DNA from: a virus
Reading direction: 5' to 3' (one strand)
Length of the DNA stretch: 21,024 bases
Virus record (IMG/VR): IMGVR_UViG_3300023281_001092
Coordinates: 1-21,024 of that record
Position 1 is the stretch's first letter. Each line of letters starts with the position of its first letter. This document shows, one piece after another, positions 1 to 6,579 of the stretch. The position numbers and the translations under genes were made by a program. A model generated the notes under the pieces. The model searched no databases and was not told where the DNA came from. It saw only the letters and a list, made by a program, of their open reading frames with translations.

Positions 1-116
1 GCGTCGAGGCGCGGGAGAACAGCAGCGTCGTGGCGCGGGGGAACAGCAGCGTCGAGGCGCGGGAGAACAGCAGCGTCGTGGCGTGGGGGAACAGCAGCGT
101 CGTGGCGTTGGAGAAC
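1..116 (+). repeat. 24-bp tandem repeat within a coding region (about 5 units)
   Basis: Units of 24 bp start at 1, 25, 49, 73 and 97. Each begins GCGTCG and ends near GAACAGCA; the last unit is degenerate. Each encodes an 8-residue step of the form A-x-x-N-S-S-V-x, as expected of a short-coil beta-solenoid. The array runs off the left edge, so its full copy number is unknown. Confidence 0.9.
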
Positions 117-596
117 GTATTTATCAGATTTTTCTCAGCACTCAAAGTAACGGCATCGGCGCATGTGGCGATCATGATGCATGCATCGTCGTCGGTCGTT
201 ACCGGCGGCAAGCAGCTAGAAGCTGCGCCAGAGCCCGTTACTGGCGCAGAGTATTGCGAACAATGGGGCATCAAGTCGGACGCGCCATTTGCTGTTCCCA
301 ATATTGATGCTGCTATTCTTGCTGCCGTGGAAGCCGGCAAGGCGGAATTAGACATGGGCTCATGGCATGGCGAAAAATGCGACGAAACGAACTGGTGCAA
401 GACGACTCACTGTCGTGCAGGATTCGCAATCTGCTTGGCTGGCAAGGCTGGCTTTGATCTGGCCAAGAAATACGGCGATGAAAAAGCCGGCCAGATGATT
501 TACGCCGTCAGTCGGCCGAATGATCCGCTTCCTGATTTTCACGCATCAAACCATGACGCGATGGAAGATATGAAGAAATATGCAGGTGTATCATGA
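3..596 (+). CDS. Beta-solenoid repeat phage protein with Cys-containing C-terminal domain (5' end missing)
   Basis: The frame is open to the left edge; the first possible start codon (GTG at 30) sits inside the repeat array, so the gene almost certainly begins upstream. The N-terminal part consists of 8-residue A-R/W-x-N-S-S-V repeats predicted to stack as a beta-solenoid. A less regular stretch rich in A, S, V and H follows (roughly residues 30-65 from the GTG). The C-terminal 110 residues contain a W-C-K-T-T-H-C-R-A-G motif and an S-N-x-x-A-M-x-D-M-K-K end. Proteins with this layout are common in phages and prophages and are normally left as hypothetical; no enzymatic role is established that I can name. 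The stop overlaps the next start as ATGA, indicating translational coupling. Confidence 0.8.
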   Translation, partial: VEARENSSVVARGNSSVEARENSSVVAWGNSSVVALENVFIRFFSALKVTASAHVAIMMHASSSVVTGGKQLEAAPEPVTGAEYCEQWGIKSDAPFAVPNIDAAILAAVEAGKAELDMGSWHGEKCDETNWCKTTHCRAGFAICLAGKAGFDLAKKYGDEKAGQMIYAVSRPNDPLPDFHASNHDAMEDMKKYAGVS

Positions 597-865
597 CAGA
601 TCAAACATCTACCGAGTTAAGAATGGCAGGCCGTGATCGTGAAAACGATGAGCGGTCACTGCATGCTCGAATGAAGTGGTTCACCAAGAAGTGGACATTC
701 GAACTGGACAAGCACGCTTCGGCGGAGTTCAGCGCTGATTTTATGATTGTCGTTCAAGCCATCCATAGGGATGCCAATCGAGAAACGCATGCACTGTTGA
801 TGAAGGCGCTGATGGCAGCGCCACCACAGCCTATCTTCATTCCAAAAACAGGGTATCCGTCATGA
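593..865 (+). CDS. Hypothetical phage protein, 90 aa
   Basis: I do not recognise this protein. It starts at an ATGA overlap with the preceding stop and itself ends in an ATGA overlap with the next gene, so it lies in a translationally coupled chain. The sequence is charged at the N-terminus (D, R, E rich, residues 5-25). It then has a helical stretch with W29, W34 and several Ala/His residues, and ends in a proline-containing tail. No membrane segment, Cys cluster or catalytic motif is visible. The context is the early/middle block of small phage genes upstream of the RecT-like gene. Confidence 0.7.
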   Translation: MTDQTSTELRMAGRDRENDERSLHARMKWFTKKWTFELDKHASAEFSADFMIVVQAIHRDANRETHALLMKALMAAPPQPIFIPKTGYPS

Positions 866-1083
866 CGTATGAAGATGCCGGAATGTTTGCTGTAATAGGA
901 ACAGCAATGTCTGTTTTTTTCAGCTTGGTTGCTGGCTTCGTGACACATCTATGGTGGATTATCTCATTGCTGATGACGGCTGGCGCGGTGCCCGGTGGAA
1001 AAATCGTGCTGGCCTTCATTGGAGTGATCATCCCTCCATTCTGGTGTCTGCATGGCATATATCTGTGGTTCAACCACTGGTGA
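862..1083 (+). CDS. Small membrane protein, two predicted transmembrane segments
   Basis: This 73-residue protein is almost entirely hydrophobic. One membrane segment covers about residues 8-30 (FAVIGTAMSVFFSLVAGFVT) and a second about 45-68, ending in an aromatic W-F-N-H-W tail. The start is an ATGA overlap with the previous stop. It could be a small inner-membrane protein such as a superinfection-exclusion or holin-like product. However, it lies about 5.6 kb from the lysis genes, so I do not assign holin function. It is followed by about 98 bp without a convincing gene before the next start at 1182. Confidence 0.65.
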   Translation: MTYEDAGMFAVIGTAMSVFFSLVAGFVTHLWWIISLLMTAGAVPGGKIVLAFIGVIIPPFWCLHGIYLWFNHW

Positions 1084-1181
1084 GAAAAAGGGCCGCCGGG
1101 AGAGACTGGCACGCGGTTGGTAGCGGACGAGACAGAGCAGCACCGACAACACCAATGTACCACACACAATGGAACCAAGTC

Positions 1182-1421
1182 ATGAATGACTCGTCAGCAA
1201 AAGAAATTGTTGAGTTCGTCGCTGAAGCCTTGTGGCAGGAAGACAGCGCTCGCGCGGCAAATCGGAAACGGCTGACCTCATGGAGTGATGAAAGTGAAGA
1301 TTTGCGCGACAAATGGCGCATGATGGCAACTGCCGCCATCAGTGCTCTTTTGGGTCACGGATACATGATTTACGGTGAGCCAACTTACGCGACATTGGAC
1401 GAACTGAGGGGAAAGAAATAG
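1182..1421 (+). CDS. Small phage protein, 79 aa, unknown function
   Basis: I chose ATG 1182 because a GGAA lies about 10 nt upstream and the sequence becomes well-behaved protein from there. The same frame is open further back to 951, but that part lies inside the membrane-protein gene and reads like out-of-frame sequence. The protein has an acidic, amphipathic helix (E-I-V-E-F-V-A-E-A-L-W), a W-S-D-E-S segment and an R-D-K-W-R-M-M-A-T-A-A-I-S-A-L helix. This W...RDxWRxxAxAAxxAL pattern recurs in small phage proteins of unknown function. The stop codon abuts the next start directly (TAG then ATG), so the two are probably co-translated. Confidence 0.65.
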   Translation: MNDSSAKEIVEFVAEALWQEDSARAANRKRLTSWSDESEDLRDKWRMMATAAISALLGHGYMIYGEPTYATLDELRGKK

Positions 1422-2588
1422 ATGTCTGATCAGTGGTCATGGTGGCGCGAAGCCCTAGATGGAACATTCGGTGATATCACTGAGACGGCTCCACATTCTG
1501 GATTTTACCGGACCCGCGATGGTCATCCTGTTGCGTTCTGGCGCGATGCCGACGCTCAGTACGGTAAGATCGATGGCTCTGCGATTGATACTGATCGTAT
1601 GGGCGGCATATGGATCAGCGTCGCCAAGCGTCCAGTAACACGACCAGAGTACAACTATCGCCGTGAGCACGGTAGGTGGGAAGCCGATCTTGATCCGGTC
1701 AAGCCGTTGGCGGCAGAATTAGCGGAACCGTTGGGGCATGATCCGGTCGTTTCTGAGGCGCAACCTGTTGAAATTGCGGAACAAAAATTCAACAGCGAAC
1801 CGGCAAAAATAGCGGCAACGGGTGATGTTTCACGTGAAACAATCGGCCCGGGCCACAACTCCGGCGATCTCGATACCTTCCGCACCATGCGTGAGGCGTT
1901 GCTTGGCGACGTGGCTGAATCAAAAGCCTACTATGCTCGCAATCCGATCAAGACTAAGCCGGAAGCTGACAAGGCTGAGAACTGGCGCAAGCGCATCAAT
2001 GATGCTGCAAAGGCCGCTGACGAACGCCGCAAAGTCGATAAGGCCCCACATCAAGACGCCGCCGATGCCGTCGATGCGTTGTACTTCCCAATTGTGCGCG
2101 AAGCACAAGCCCAAGCCAAGGCGATAGCTGCGCTTGCAGACGGATGGTTGCGCTTAGAGCAAGAAAGGCTGCGCAAAGAAGCCGAAGCCACTGCACGGGC
2201 TAAATTCGAACGGGAACAAGCCATCGCCAAGGCAGAGCGAGCCCGACTTGAATCCGAGCGAGCGGAAAAGATCAAAACAGACCCGGTGGCAGCTTACACC
2301 GAAGCGCCTCCGGTCCTGCCTGACATCCCCGTGGCACCGATGCCAGTCGTGGCAGCACCTAAAATCATGATTGGCACGACTGGCACGCGTCGCAGTGTGC
2401 GGGACGTGCCAGCTACGGCAACGATTGTGGACCTTGCAGCGGTTGCAAAGTTCTATGCGGATCAGCAGCATCCATCGCTTGTCGAGTTGCTGCAAAAACT
2501 TGTTGACAAAGCAGCCAAGGCACGAACTACCGTCGTAGGGTGTCGTATGTCATGGGAAGAAAAGCAAACAGTTGAGGCCGCCGAATGA
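1422..2588 (+). CDS. Coiled-coil phage protein of the GHNSG type, upstream of RecT
   Basis: This 388-residue protein is preceded by GAGGGGAAAG, a good ribosome binding site, at the stop of the previous gene. Residues 1-90 form a small W-rich domain (WSWW near the start). Residues about 95-140 are a linker. From about residue 141 an I-G-P-G-H-N-S-G motif opens the part widely seen in alphaproteobacterial phages and prophages. That part has helices, then a long Lys/Glu/Ala/Arg coiled coil (about 225-290), a Pro/Val-rich segment, and a C-terminal domain beginning G-T-T-G-T-R-R-S-V-R. Proteins of this layout are often found next to single-strand annealing genes; their biochemical role is not known to me. 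The linker contains an exact parS palindrome at 1826-1841. The end overlaps the next gene as ATGA. Confidence 0.8.
   Translation: MSDQWSWWREALDGTFGDITETAPHSGFYRTRDGHPVAFWRDADAQYGKIDGSAIDTDRMGGIWISVAKRPVTRPEYNYRREHGRWEADLDPVKPLAAELAEPLGHDPVVSEAQPVEIAEQKFNSEPAKIAATGDVSRETIGPGHNSGDLDTFRTMREALLGDVAESKAYYARNPIKTKPEADKAENWRKRINDAAKAADERRKVDKAPHQDAADAVDALYFPIVREAQAQAKAIAALADGWLRLEQERLRKEAEATARAKFEREQAIAKAERARLESERAEKIKTDPVAAYTEAPPVLPDIPVAPMPVVAAPKIMIGTTGTRRSVRDVPATATIVDLAAVAKFYADQQHPSLVELLQKLVDKAAKARTTVVGCRMSWEEKQTVEAAE
1826..1841. promoter_or_regulatory. parS: Exact match to the chromosomal parS site
   Basis: The sequence TGTTTCACGTGAAACA is a perfect 16-bp palindrome, identical to the well-known bacterial chromosomal parS consensus bound by ParB. 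It lies inside the coiled-coil gene, where it encodes part of D135 and V-S-R-E-T in an interdomain linker. A random 16-mer match in 21 kb is very unlikely. What binds it here, host ParB or a phage product, is inference. Confidence 0.75.
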
Positions 2589-2806
2589 TGCTCATGACAG
2601 CCAATCCGTGCGAGGATGTTCACGAATTCGCCAAGCGCATGATTGTCGAGGCGTACATAACGAACGGTGTCGTTCTCGGCGAGTTCAATCAGCACACATT
2701 CGAGGTCCGTCCAGGATCGATGATCGAGGATGTGATCCGACCCTATGATGAGTGGGCGCAGCGTTCGTATTTTGGCGAAATCAAGTTCCAGCGAGCAACA
2801 CCATGA
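2585..2806 (+). CDS. Hypothetical phage protein, 73 aa
   Basis: The start is an ATGATG at the stop of the coiled-coil gene (overlap ATGA) and the end overlaps the RecT-like start (ATGA). It is therefore locked into the same coupled translation chain. The protein is acidic and soluble, with a helical first third (E-D-V-H-E-F-A-K-R-M-I-V-E-A) and a likely beta-rich remainder containing F-E-V-R-P-G-S and Y-F-G-E-I-K-F. No Cys, metal or nucleotide motif is seen. Coupling to the annealing protein hints at a recombination accessory role, but that is inference from position only. Confidence 0.65.
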   Translation: MMLMTANPCEDVHEFAKRMIVEAYITNGVVLGEFNQHTFEVRPGSMIEDVIRPYDEWAQRSYFGEIKFQRATP

Positions 2807-3723
2807 CCAGCACCAGCACCAGCATCGCTCAACTCAAGTCAGGCGGCACACTTGGTCCGATCTATCCTCAATCCGTCGAGGAAGTCTATCGGTTCGCCAA
2901 GATGGCGCTGACATCCGGTATGCTGAAGCCGCAAAAGATAGGCTACGGGCAGGGCGCTACGATAGAGGATGCAGACGCAACGCTTGCGCGGGGAACAATG
3001 ATTGTTCTCCAGGGCATGGAGATCGGCGTTCCTCCCATGCAAGCAATTCAATTGCTCGCGATGATCAATGGTCGGATCACAGCTCATTCTGAGGCCGTCC
3101 CCGGCATTCTTCTGGCCAAGGGCTTCAAGATCAAAACAACGTGGTCCGGCACAGAAATGCAGGACGACTGGACATGCACCGTCGATCTGACGCGCCCGGA
3201 CGGCTCAGTTCACACCGCATCGTTCTCGGTCGCGCGCGCCAAGCGAGCTGGCCTATGGGACGAATGCCCCACCAAGGAAAGCTACGGCAAGGTCAAGCAG
3301 AACGATAGCGCATGGTTTCGTTATCCAGATCGGATGCTGAAAGCGCGTGCTCTTGGGTTTGCGGGTAAGGATGGAGGATCAGACGCACTGAGAGGTATCC
3401 AGGTACGCGAGGAAGCCGATGACATGGCTCACGTCGAAGATATGCGCGATATCACGCCATCCGCCACAAAGCCACAGCCATCCAACATCGAACCGCCAGA
3501 CCCGGACGCGCCAGTCGAACCAACAAAAACCGTCACAGTCGAACCCGTTTATGATGAACCAATCGTTGATCCGGAAGGTTTTCTTGCCAAGCTCGAAGAA
3601 AGCCGGTCACTTGTCGACAGCATCGAGGAACTACAAGAGTTGATTGCAGCAAACATCGACGCAATCAATCAGCTTCCGCCCGGACTTAAAGCAAGAGCCA
3701 TGAAGTTACTGGAGGTTGATTAG
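2803..3723 (+). CDS. recT: RecT-like single-strand annealing recombinase
   Basis: I chose ATG 2803, which overlaps the previous stop as ATGA; an upstream in-frame extension to 2752 lies inside the previous gene. The 306-residue protein has the RecT-family core. Residues about 25-90 carry the pattern A-R-G-T-M-I-V-L-Q-G-M-E-I-G-V-P-P-M-Q-A followed by I-N-G-R-I-T-A-H-S-E-A. A strand-rich part contains W-T-C-T-V-D-L-T-R, and a segment about 160-215 includes the S-A-W-F-R-Y-P-D-R-M-L-K-A-R-A-L-G-F motif that corresponds to the conserved basic helix of the family. The C-terminal 90 residues are Pro/Glu rich and acidic, typical of the variable tail. RecT-type proteins anneal complementary single strands in phage recombination and replication. 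No partner exonuclease is recognisable in this window. Confidence 0.8.
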   Translation: MTSTSTSIAQLKSGGTLGPIYPQSVEEVYRFAKMALTSGMLKPQKIGYGQGATIEDADATLARGTMIVLQGMEIGVPPMQAIQLLAMINGRITAHSEAVPGILLAKGFKIKTTWSGTEMQDDWTCTVDLTRPDGSVHTASFSVARAKRAGLWDECPTKESYGKVKQNDSAWFRYPDRMLKARALGFAGKDGGSDALRGIQVREEADDMAHVEDMRDITPSATKPQPSNIEPPDPDAPVEPTKTVTVEPVYDEPIVDPEGFLAKLEESRSLVDSIEELQELIAANIDAINQLPPGLKARAMKLLEVD

Positions 3724-3825
3724 CCATGCGTCCACTGTTTACGTTGTTTGAGTTGAGCTTTGTCCGGCACCATCAGATAGAGCCAAACAGAAACTTAGCG
3801 TCTGCGTTACAGTTGGGAGTTGAGC

Positions 3826-4740
3826 ATGTTGAACTTATCAGGCGAGAAATCGCGCAAACTCAAGTCAGGGGTAAAGCCAATGTTGTCAGTCGTGGAAGTC
3901 GTCAAGAAATCACCAGTCAAAGCGTCGTCGAAGCCGCGCAAAAGTGAAAAAACGCGGCAGGAGATACTTGTTGTGACGCCAGACATTGCGGAAGCGTGGC
4001 TGTCGAAAAATAAGAACAACCGTAAGATTTCGCGGTACACAGTCGACACACTGGCGCGCGCTATGGAGAACGACAATTGGGAGTTCAACGGCGAGGCCAT
4101 CCAGTTTGACGACAGCGGAAACCTGATCAACGGCCAACATCGGCTAACGGCATGTGTTCAATCTGGCTGCAATTTCGAAACGCTGGTGGTTTACGGCGTA
4201 AGCTTCAAAGCCGTGACCACAATCGACACTGGAAGACCGCGCCGCGCGACCGACGTGTTGACGATGAACGGCCTTGTAAACAGTGCAAAGCTGGCATCGG
4301 CAGCACGGCTTCTGCTCATGATCAAGAATGGTGTAATTACGGAACCGCTTAAGTTTACGCATCGTGAAATCCTGGAGGCAGCCAAGGCGAGGCCGCAACT
4401 GCAATATTCGGTATCAAAAACCATGGGTGTCGTCGGTCTCTCGCCAACGCTTGCGGCGTTCATCCATTACGCTGGCGGTCACGTCGTGGGCCTCAATGAA
4501 GTTGCTGATAGCTTCATTGACGTATTCAAGACGGGGTCGCCATCGTATCCAGGGTGCCCAGCGCATGCATTGCGGGAGCGGCTGATTCGGAGCGGTGATA
4601 CGCGCAATAGTGTTAAACGCAAGGATATGTTGAAAATTTCATTCCACGCATGGAACTTGTTCGCCCAAGGCAAGCCTGTCGAAAATCTGAGAACGCCGAA
4701 TGAAGCCGTGATCGACGGCCTTGACATTAAGAAACTGTAG
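3826..4740 (+). CDS. ParB/sulfiredoxin-fold (ParB-like nuclease domain) phage protein
   Basis: ATG 3826 is favoured because GGGAG lies 6 nt upstream; a TTG at 3820 is the alternative. The first 45 residues are Lys/Ser rich and probably flexible. Residues about 50-135 carry the diagnostic pattern: I-S-R-Y-T-V-D-T-L-A-R-A-M, then W-E-F-N-G-E-A-I-Q-F, then I-N-G-Q-H-R-L-T-A-C, the (N/D)GQHRL signature of ParB/Srx-fold proteins. An I-D-T-G-R-P-R-R-A motif follows near residue 137. The C-terminal half is helical, without the helix-turn-helix of true partition ParB and without the G-E-R-R-x-R-A CTPase motif. Such proteins occur in many phages; reported activities of the fold include nuclease and nucleotide hydrolysis, but function here is unknown. 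It is notable that the same genome carries parS sites. Confidence 0.7.
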   Translation: MLNLSGEKSRKLKSGVKPMLSVVEVVKKSPVKASSKPRKSEKTRQEILVVTPDIAEAWLSKNKNNRKISRYTVDTLARAMENDNWEFNGEAIQFDDSGNLINGQHRLTACVQSGCNFETLVVYGVSFKAVTTIDTGRPRRATDVLTMNGLVNSAKLASAARLLLMIKNGVITEPLKFTHREILEAAKARPQLQYSVSKTMGVVGLSPTLAAFIHYAGGHVVGLNEVADSFIDVFKTGSPSYPGCPAHALRERLIRSGDTRNSVKRKDMLKISFHAWNLFAQGKPVENLRTPNEAVIDGLDIKKL

Positions 4741-4747
4741 GTGTGCA

Positions 4748-5137
4748 ATGTCGACGATCAGTGAGCAAGCCATAGCATCAAGCCGACCTCCAATCGCAGA
4801 AATGCCGGAGCAAGAGCGGTCGATCAGCGAGAGGTTCAGAATAGTTGCTAAGGCTTGGGTTGAGGCCGACAAGGCGGCTAGCTTGCGGGAAGAATGTAAG
4901 ACCGCAACATTGTCGCAGCTAGCGCTCGCCTTGAATGAAAAATCTGTTGCCGCTGCCGAGCAGAAAGTAAAGGCGTCACCAGAATGGATGGAGTATCTTC
5001 GCGCGATGGTGGAAGCGAGGGCGGATGCAAATCTCAAGAAGGTACAGCTAGAGTATCTTCGCATTTTGGAGCGAGAGATGGACCGATCCGAGTGGATGCA
5101 GCGGACTGAGCGAAAAATGGGACGGCAAGCGACATAA
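4748..5137 (+). CDS. Helical phage protein, 129 aa, unknown function
   Basis: The ATG at 4748 lies 8 nt after the previous stop. The protein is almost wholly helical and charged. It has a short Ser/Pro-containing N-terminus, then S-E-R-F-R-I-V-A-K-A-W-V-E-A-D-K-A-A and K-T-A-T-L-S-Q-L-A-L-A-L-N-E-K-S. A further helix runs through S-P-E-W-M-E-Y-L-R-A-M-V-E-A-R-A-D-A-N, ending in a likely coiled coil (Y-L-R-I-L-E-R-E-M-D-R-S). I recall the same architecture from small phage proteins located beside recombination and nuclease genes, without an assigned function. It contains no Cys and no membrane segment. Confidence 0.7.
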   Translation: MSTISEQAIASSRPPIAEMPEQERSISERFRIVAKAWVEADKAASLREECKTATLSQLALALNEKSVAAAEQKVKASPEWMEYLRAMVEARADANLKKVQLEYLRILEREMDRSEWMQRTERKMGRQAT

Positions 5138-5152
5138 AACGAACGGAGTTGT

Positions 5153-5401
5153 ATGATGAGTTTAATTGCGATCACGCCACGTATCAAAAGCAACGGCAAT
5201 CGCAGGTGTGCGGATTGCCTATGGCTCGGCGGAAGCCTACGAGATGCGTGCGAACACGGGCGCGTTATCCGAGCCGGTGAAATGCGGACGCGCACAGAGA
5301 TTGCACGATCTGGAAAAGGAAAGTGCGGCGGTCACGGGCAATATTGGGAACCACGAGTACATCAAAACATGGACAACGAAAATGAGCCGCACAGAGTTTA
5401 G
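5153..5401 (+). CDS. Small Cys-rich, probably zinc-binding phage protein, 82 aa
   Basis: GGAG lies 4-8 nt upstream of the ATGATG start at 5153. The protein has four cysteines arranged as C-A-D-C-L-W, a later A-C-E-H-G and a later G-K-C-G-G-H-G-Q-Y-W-E-P. The ending G-K-C-G-x-x-G-x-x-W-E-P is a recurring signature of small phage proteins that probably bind one zinc ion. It overlaps the HNH gene start by 20 bp in another frame, with the C-terminal residues M-D-N-E-N-E-P-H-R-V lying in the overlap region. The function is unknown; a nucleic-acid or protein adaptor role next to the nuclease is possible. Confidence 0.65.
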   Translation: MMSLIAITPRIKSNGNRRCADCLWLGGSLRDACEHGRVIRAGEMRTRTEIARSGKGKCGGHGQYWEPRVHQNMDNENEPHRV

Positions 5402-5744
5402 CAAAACCGTCCGTCTTGCGGCATGGAACCGATGTGGCGGCCATTGCGAGAAATGCACGGCCAAGATCACGGCTGCCAACGGGCCGCCACAGTATGATCA
5501 CATCGTGCCCGATGCTGTCGGCGGTCCTGCCACGCTGGATAATTGCCAGACGCTTTGCAAGACGTGCCACAACACAAAGACCCATGAAGCAGATGTCCCG
5601 CAGATTGCGAAAACGAAACGTGTCATGGTCAATCGCGTCAACGCGGTGGAACGCAGAAGCGGTTTTCGCAAGCCGCCGGCTGGCTTCAAATACGATTGGA
5701 AGCGTGGCGGGCTTAAAAAGGAAGCGCAAGATGATCCCGATTGA
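5382..5744 (+). CDS. HNH endonuclease
   Basis: I chose ATG 5382 because the sequence from there (M-S-R-T-E-F-S-K-T-V-R) reads as a normal HNH N-terminus. The open frame upstream to 5166 overlaps the Cys-rich gene and looks non-coding. The 120-residue protein has the full zinc-ribbon HNH fold: C-G-G-H-C-E-K-C, then Y-D-H-I-V-P-D-A-V-G-G, then T-L-D-N-C-Q-T-L-C-K-T-C-H-N-T-K-T. The H of DHI is the likely general base; the N of LDN and the H of CHNTK complete the HNH triad. The two CxxC pairs hold structural zinc. Phage HNH proteins cut or nick DNA in packaging, recombination or homing. This one lies in the early block rather than beside terminase. Confidence 0.8.
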   Translation: MSRTEFSKTVRLAAWNRCGGHCEKCTAKITAANGPPQYDHIVPDAVGGPATLDNCQTLCKTCHNTKTHEADVPQIAKTKRVMVNRVNAVERRSGFRKPPAGFKYDWKRGGLKKEAQDDPD

Positions 5745-5928
5745 GCGCTGTATCTGGCGGATTAACGTCGAGCTGCGGCGTGTAACTGAAATGAAAAACG
5801 CCGATGCCGCCGATGAGCTACAGCAAATTCTAGCCATCCTAACGACAGTGCAAGAGCATGCAGACGTAATCAGAGCAGTGATCGCAGCCAAGAAAGTCGT
5901 GCCAGGCTCGAAAGTGATCGAGAATTAG
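5731..5928 (+). CDS. Small helical phage protein, 65 aa
   Basis: ATG 5731 overlaps the end of the HNH gene by 14 bp and has AAGGA about 10 nt upstream. The same frame is open far upstream, but that part is the shadow of the HNH gene. The product is a short helical protein with C7 and W9 near the start, an A-D-E-L-Q-Q-I-L-A-I-L-T-T-V-Q helix and a basic-hydrophobic C-terminus. No recognisable motif is present and I cannot name a function. It is part of the run of small early genes ending at 6478. Confidence 0.6.
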   Translation: MIPIERCIWRINVELRRVTEMKNADAADELQQILAILTTVQEHADVIRAVIAAKKVVPGSKVIEN

Positions 5929-5937
5929 GAGAACACC

Positions 5938-6183
5938 ATGAAGGATCAATCAGCGGGATACCAATTCGAGCCCGACACCATCAATGATCCGGTTCCAGTC
6001 TATGATGCGCTGCACGATTTTATTCAAATGTGGCGTAGCATGGATCGTGAGGCGGCACTTCAGTTTGGCGATCTCATAGAAAGCGGCCAACTGAACAAAT
6101 TCGGTGGCATCGGAACGGACATAACGCGGTTGCTATTGAGATATGGCGTCGCCAAGAGAATGAGTGAGATTGTCGCAACCTGA
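5938..6183 (+). CDS. Hypothetical phage protein, 81 aa
   Basis: An AGGAG sits just upstream of the ATG at 5938, a near-ideal ribosome binding site. The protein is soluble and helical after residue 20. It has A-L-H-D-F-I-Q-M-W-R-S-M-D-R-E-A-A, then a G-D-L-I-E-S-G-Q-L-N-K-F-G-G-I-G turn and a final helix L-L-L-R-Y-G-V-A-K-R-M. No known domain is recognised. Its stop codon is the first base triplet of a 10-bp block that is tandemly repeated downstream (6171-6220), so the 3' end has been involved in a local duplication. Confidence 0.65.
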   Translation: MKDQSAGYQFEPDTINDPVPVYDALHDFIQMWRSMDREAALQFGDLIESGQLNKFGGIGTDITRLLLRYGVAKRMSEIVAT

Positions 6184-6220
6184 AAATTAATGTCGCAACC
6201 TGAAAATTAATGTCGCAACC
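6171..6220 (+). repeat. 20-bp direct repeat, 2.5 copies, at a stop codon
   Basis: The unit is TGTCGCAACC followed by TGAAAATTAA. It occurs at 6171-6190 and 6191-6210, followed by a half copy at 6211-6220. The first copy encodes the last three residues and the stop of the upstream gene; the rest fills the spacer before the ribosome binding site (GAGG, 6221-6224) of the next gene. Confidence 0.9.
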
Positions 6221-6229
6221 GAGGTCAAT

Positions 6230-6478
6230 ATGCAAACGGTAGATCGCGAAAGATTGATTGCATTTAGCGATGGAATACTCTTGTCGAGAACTGTCGATGG
6301 CATCGTGACCATTGGCGACGATCCTAATTGCTATGCGGCAGAAGCGGCCATGGATAAAGGCGAAACGGTTGCGCTTTTAGTGGACGGCAACATTGTATCC
6401 TACTGTCGGCTTGTTGACGGTGCATACGTTGAGATAAAAGATATTTCTTTCGGAGGTGAAAAGCCAAAAGAAGACTAG
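6230..6478 (+). CDS. Small acidic phage protein, 82 aa
   Basis: GAGG at 6221-6224 is placed 5 nt before ATG 6230. The protein is acidic and probably beta-rich, with alternating hydrophobic stretches such as T-V-D-G-I-V-T-I-G-D-D and V-A-L-L-V-D-G-N-I-V-S-Y-C-R-L-V-D-G-A-Y-V-E-I. It ends in a charged E-K-P-K-E-D tail. I recognise no family. It is the last gene before the control region at 6479-6723. By position it could be a late-gene regulator, since antiterminators often sit just upstream of the lysis promoter, but nothing in the sequence itself demonstrates that. Confidence 0.6.
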   Translation: MQTVDRERLIAFSDGILLSRTVDGIVTIGDDPNCYAAEAAMDKGETVALLVDGNIVSYCRLVDGAYVEIKDISFGGEKPKED

Positions 6479-6526
6479 GTGCGACAATTTAGCGCATCAT
6501 TTTGCCTTTACATTGCATTAATCTTA

Positions 6527-6555
6527 TTGCAGACAACCGCCGACTAGGCTATATT
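6527..6555 (+). promoter_or_regulatory. Sigma70-like promoter upstream of the lysis genes
   Basis: TTGCAG (6527-6532) and TATATT (6550-6555) are separated by exactly 17 bp and lie in an AT-rich stretch of a 245-bp gene-free interval. Transcription would start near 6562 and run into a terminator at 6580-6610 and then the endolysin gene. This is a pattern-based call with no experimental support. Confidence 0.5.
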
Positions 6556-6579
6556 TTCCTTAACATCCAACGATGTTGC

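Noticed and set aside
951-1181. N-terminal extension of the 79-residue gene
   Set aside because: It overlaps the two-helix membrane protein gene out of frame and has Arg/Trp-rich shadow composition.
3726-3947. 73-codon open frame right after the recT stop with GGAGG upstream
   Set aside because: Despite the good ribosome binding site it overlaps the ParB-like gene by 122 bp, and its C-terminal half reads like a frame-shifted copy of that gene. It could be a real short peptide, but the protein sequence gives no support.
3826-4740. True plasmid-type partition ParB
   Set aside because: No helix-turn-helix, no GERRxR motif, and no ParA gene next to it; only the ParB/Srx fold signature is present.
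4639-5295. 218-codon open frame on the minus strand
   Set aside because: It spans the junction of three plus-strand genes and is Ser/Arg rich without motifs; an antisense shadow.
5166-5381. N-terminal extension of the HNH gene
   Set aside because: This part overlaps the Cys-rich small gene and has no protein-like features; the HNH fold starts after ATG 5382.
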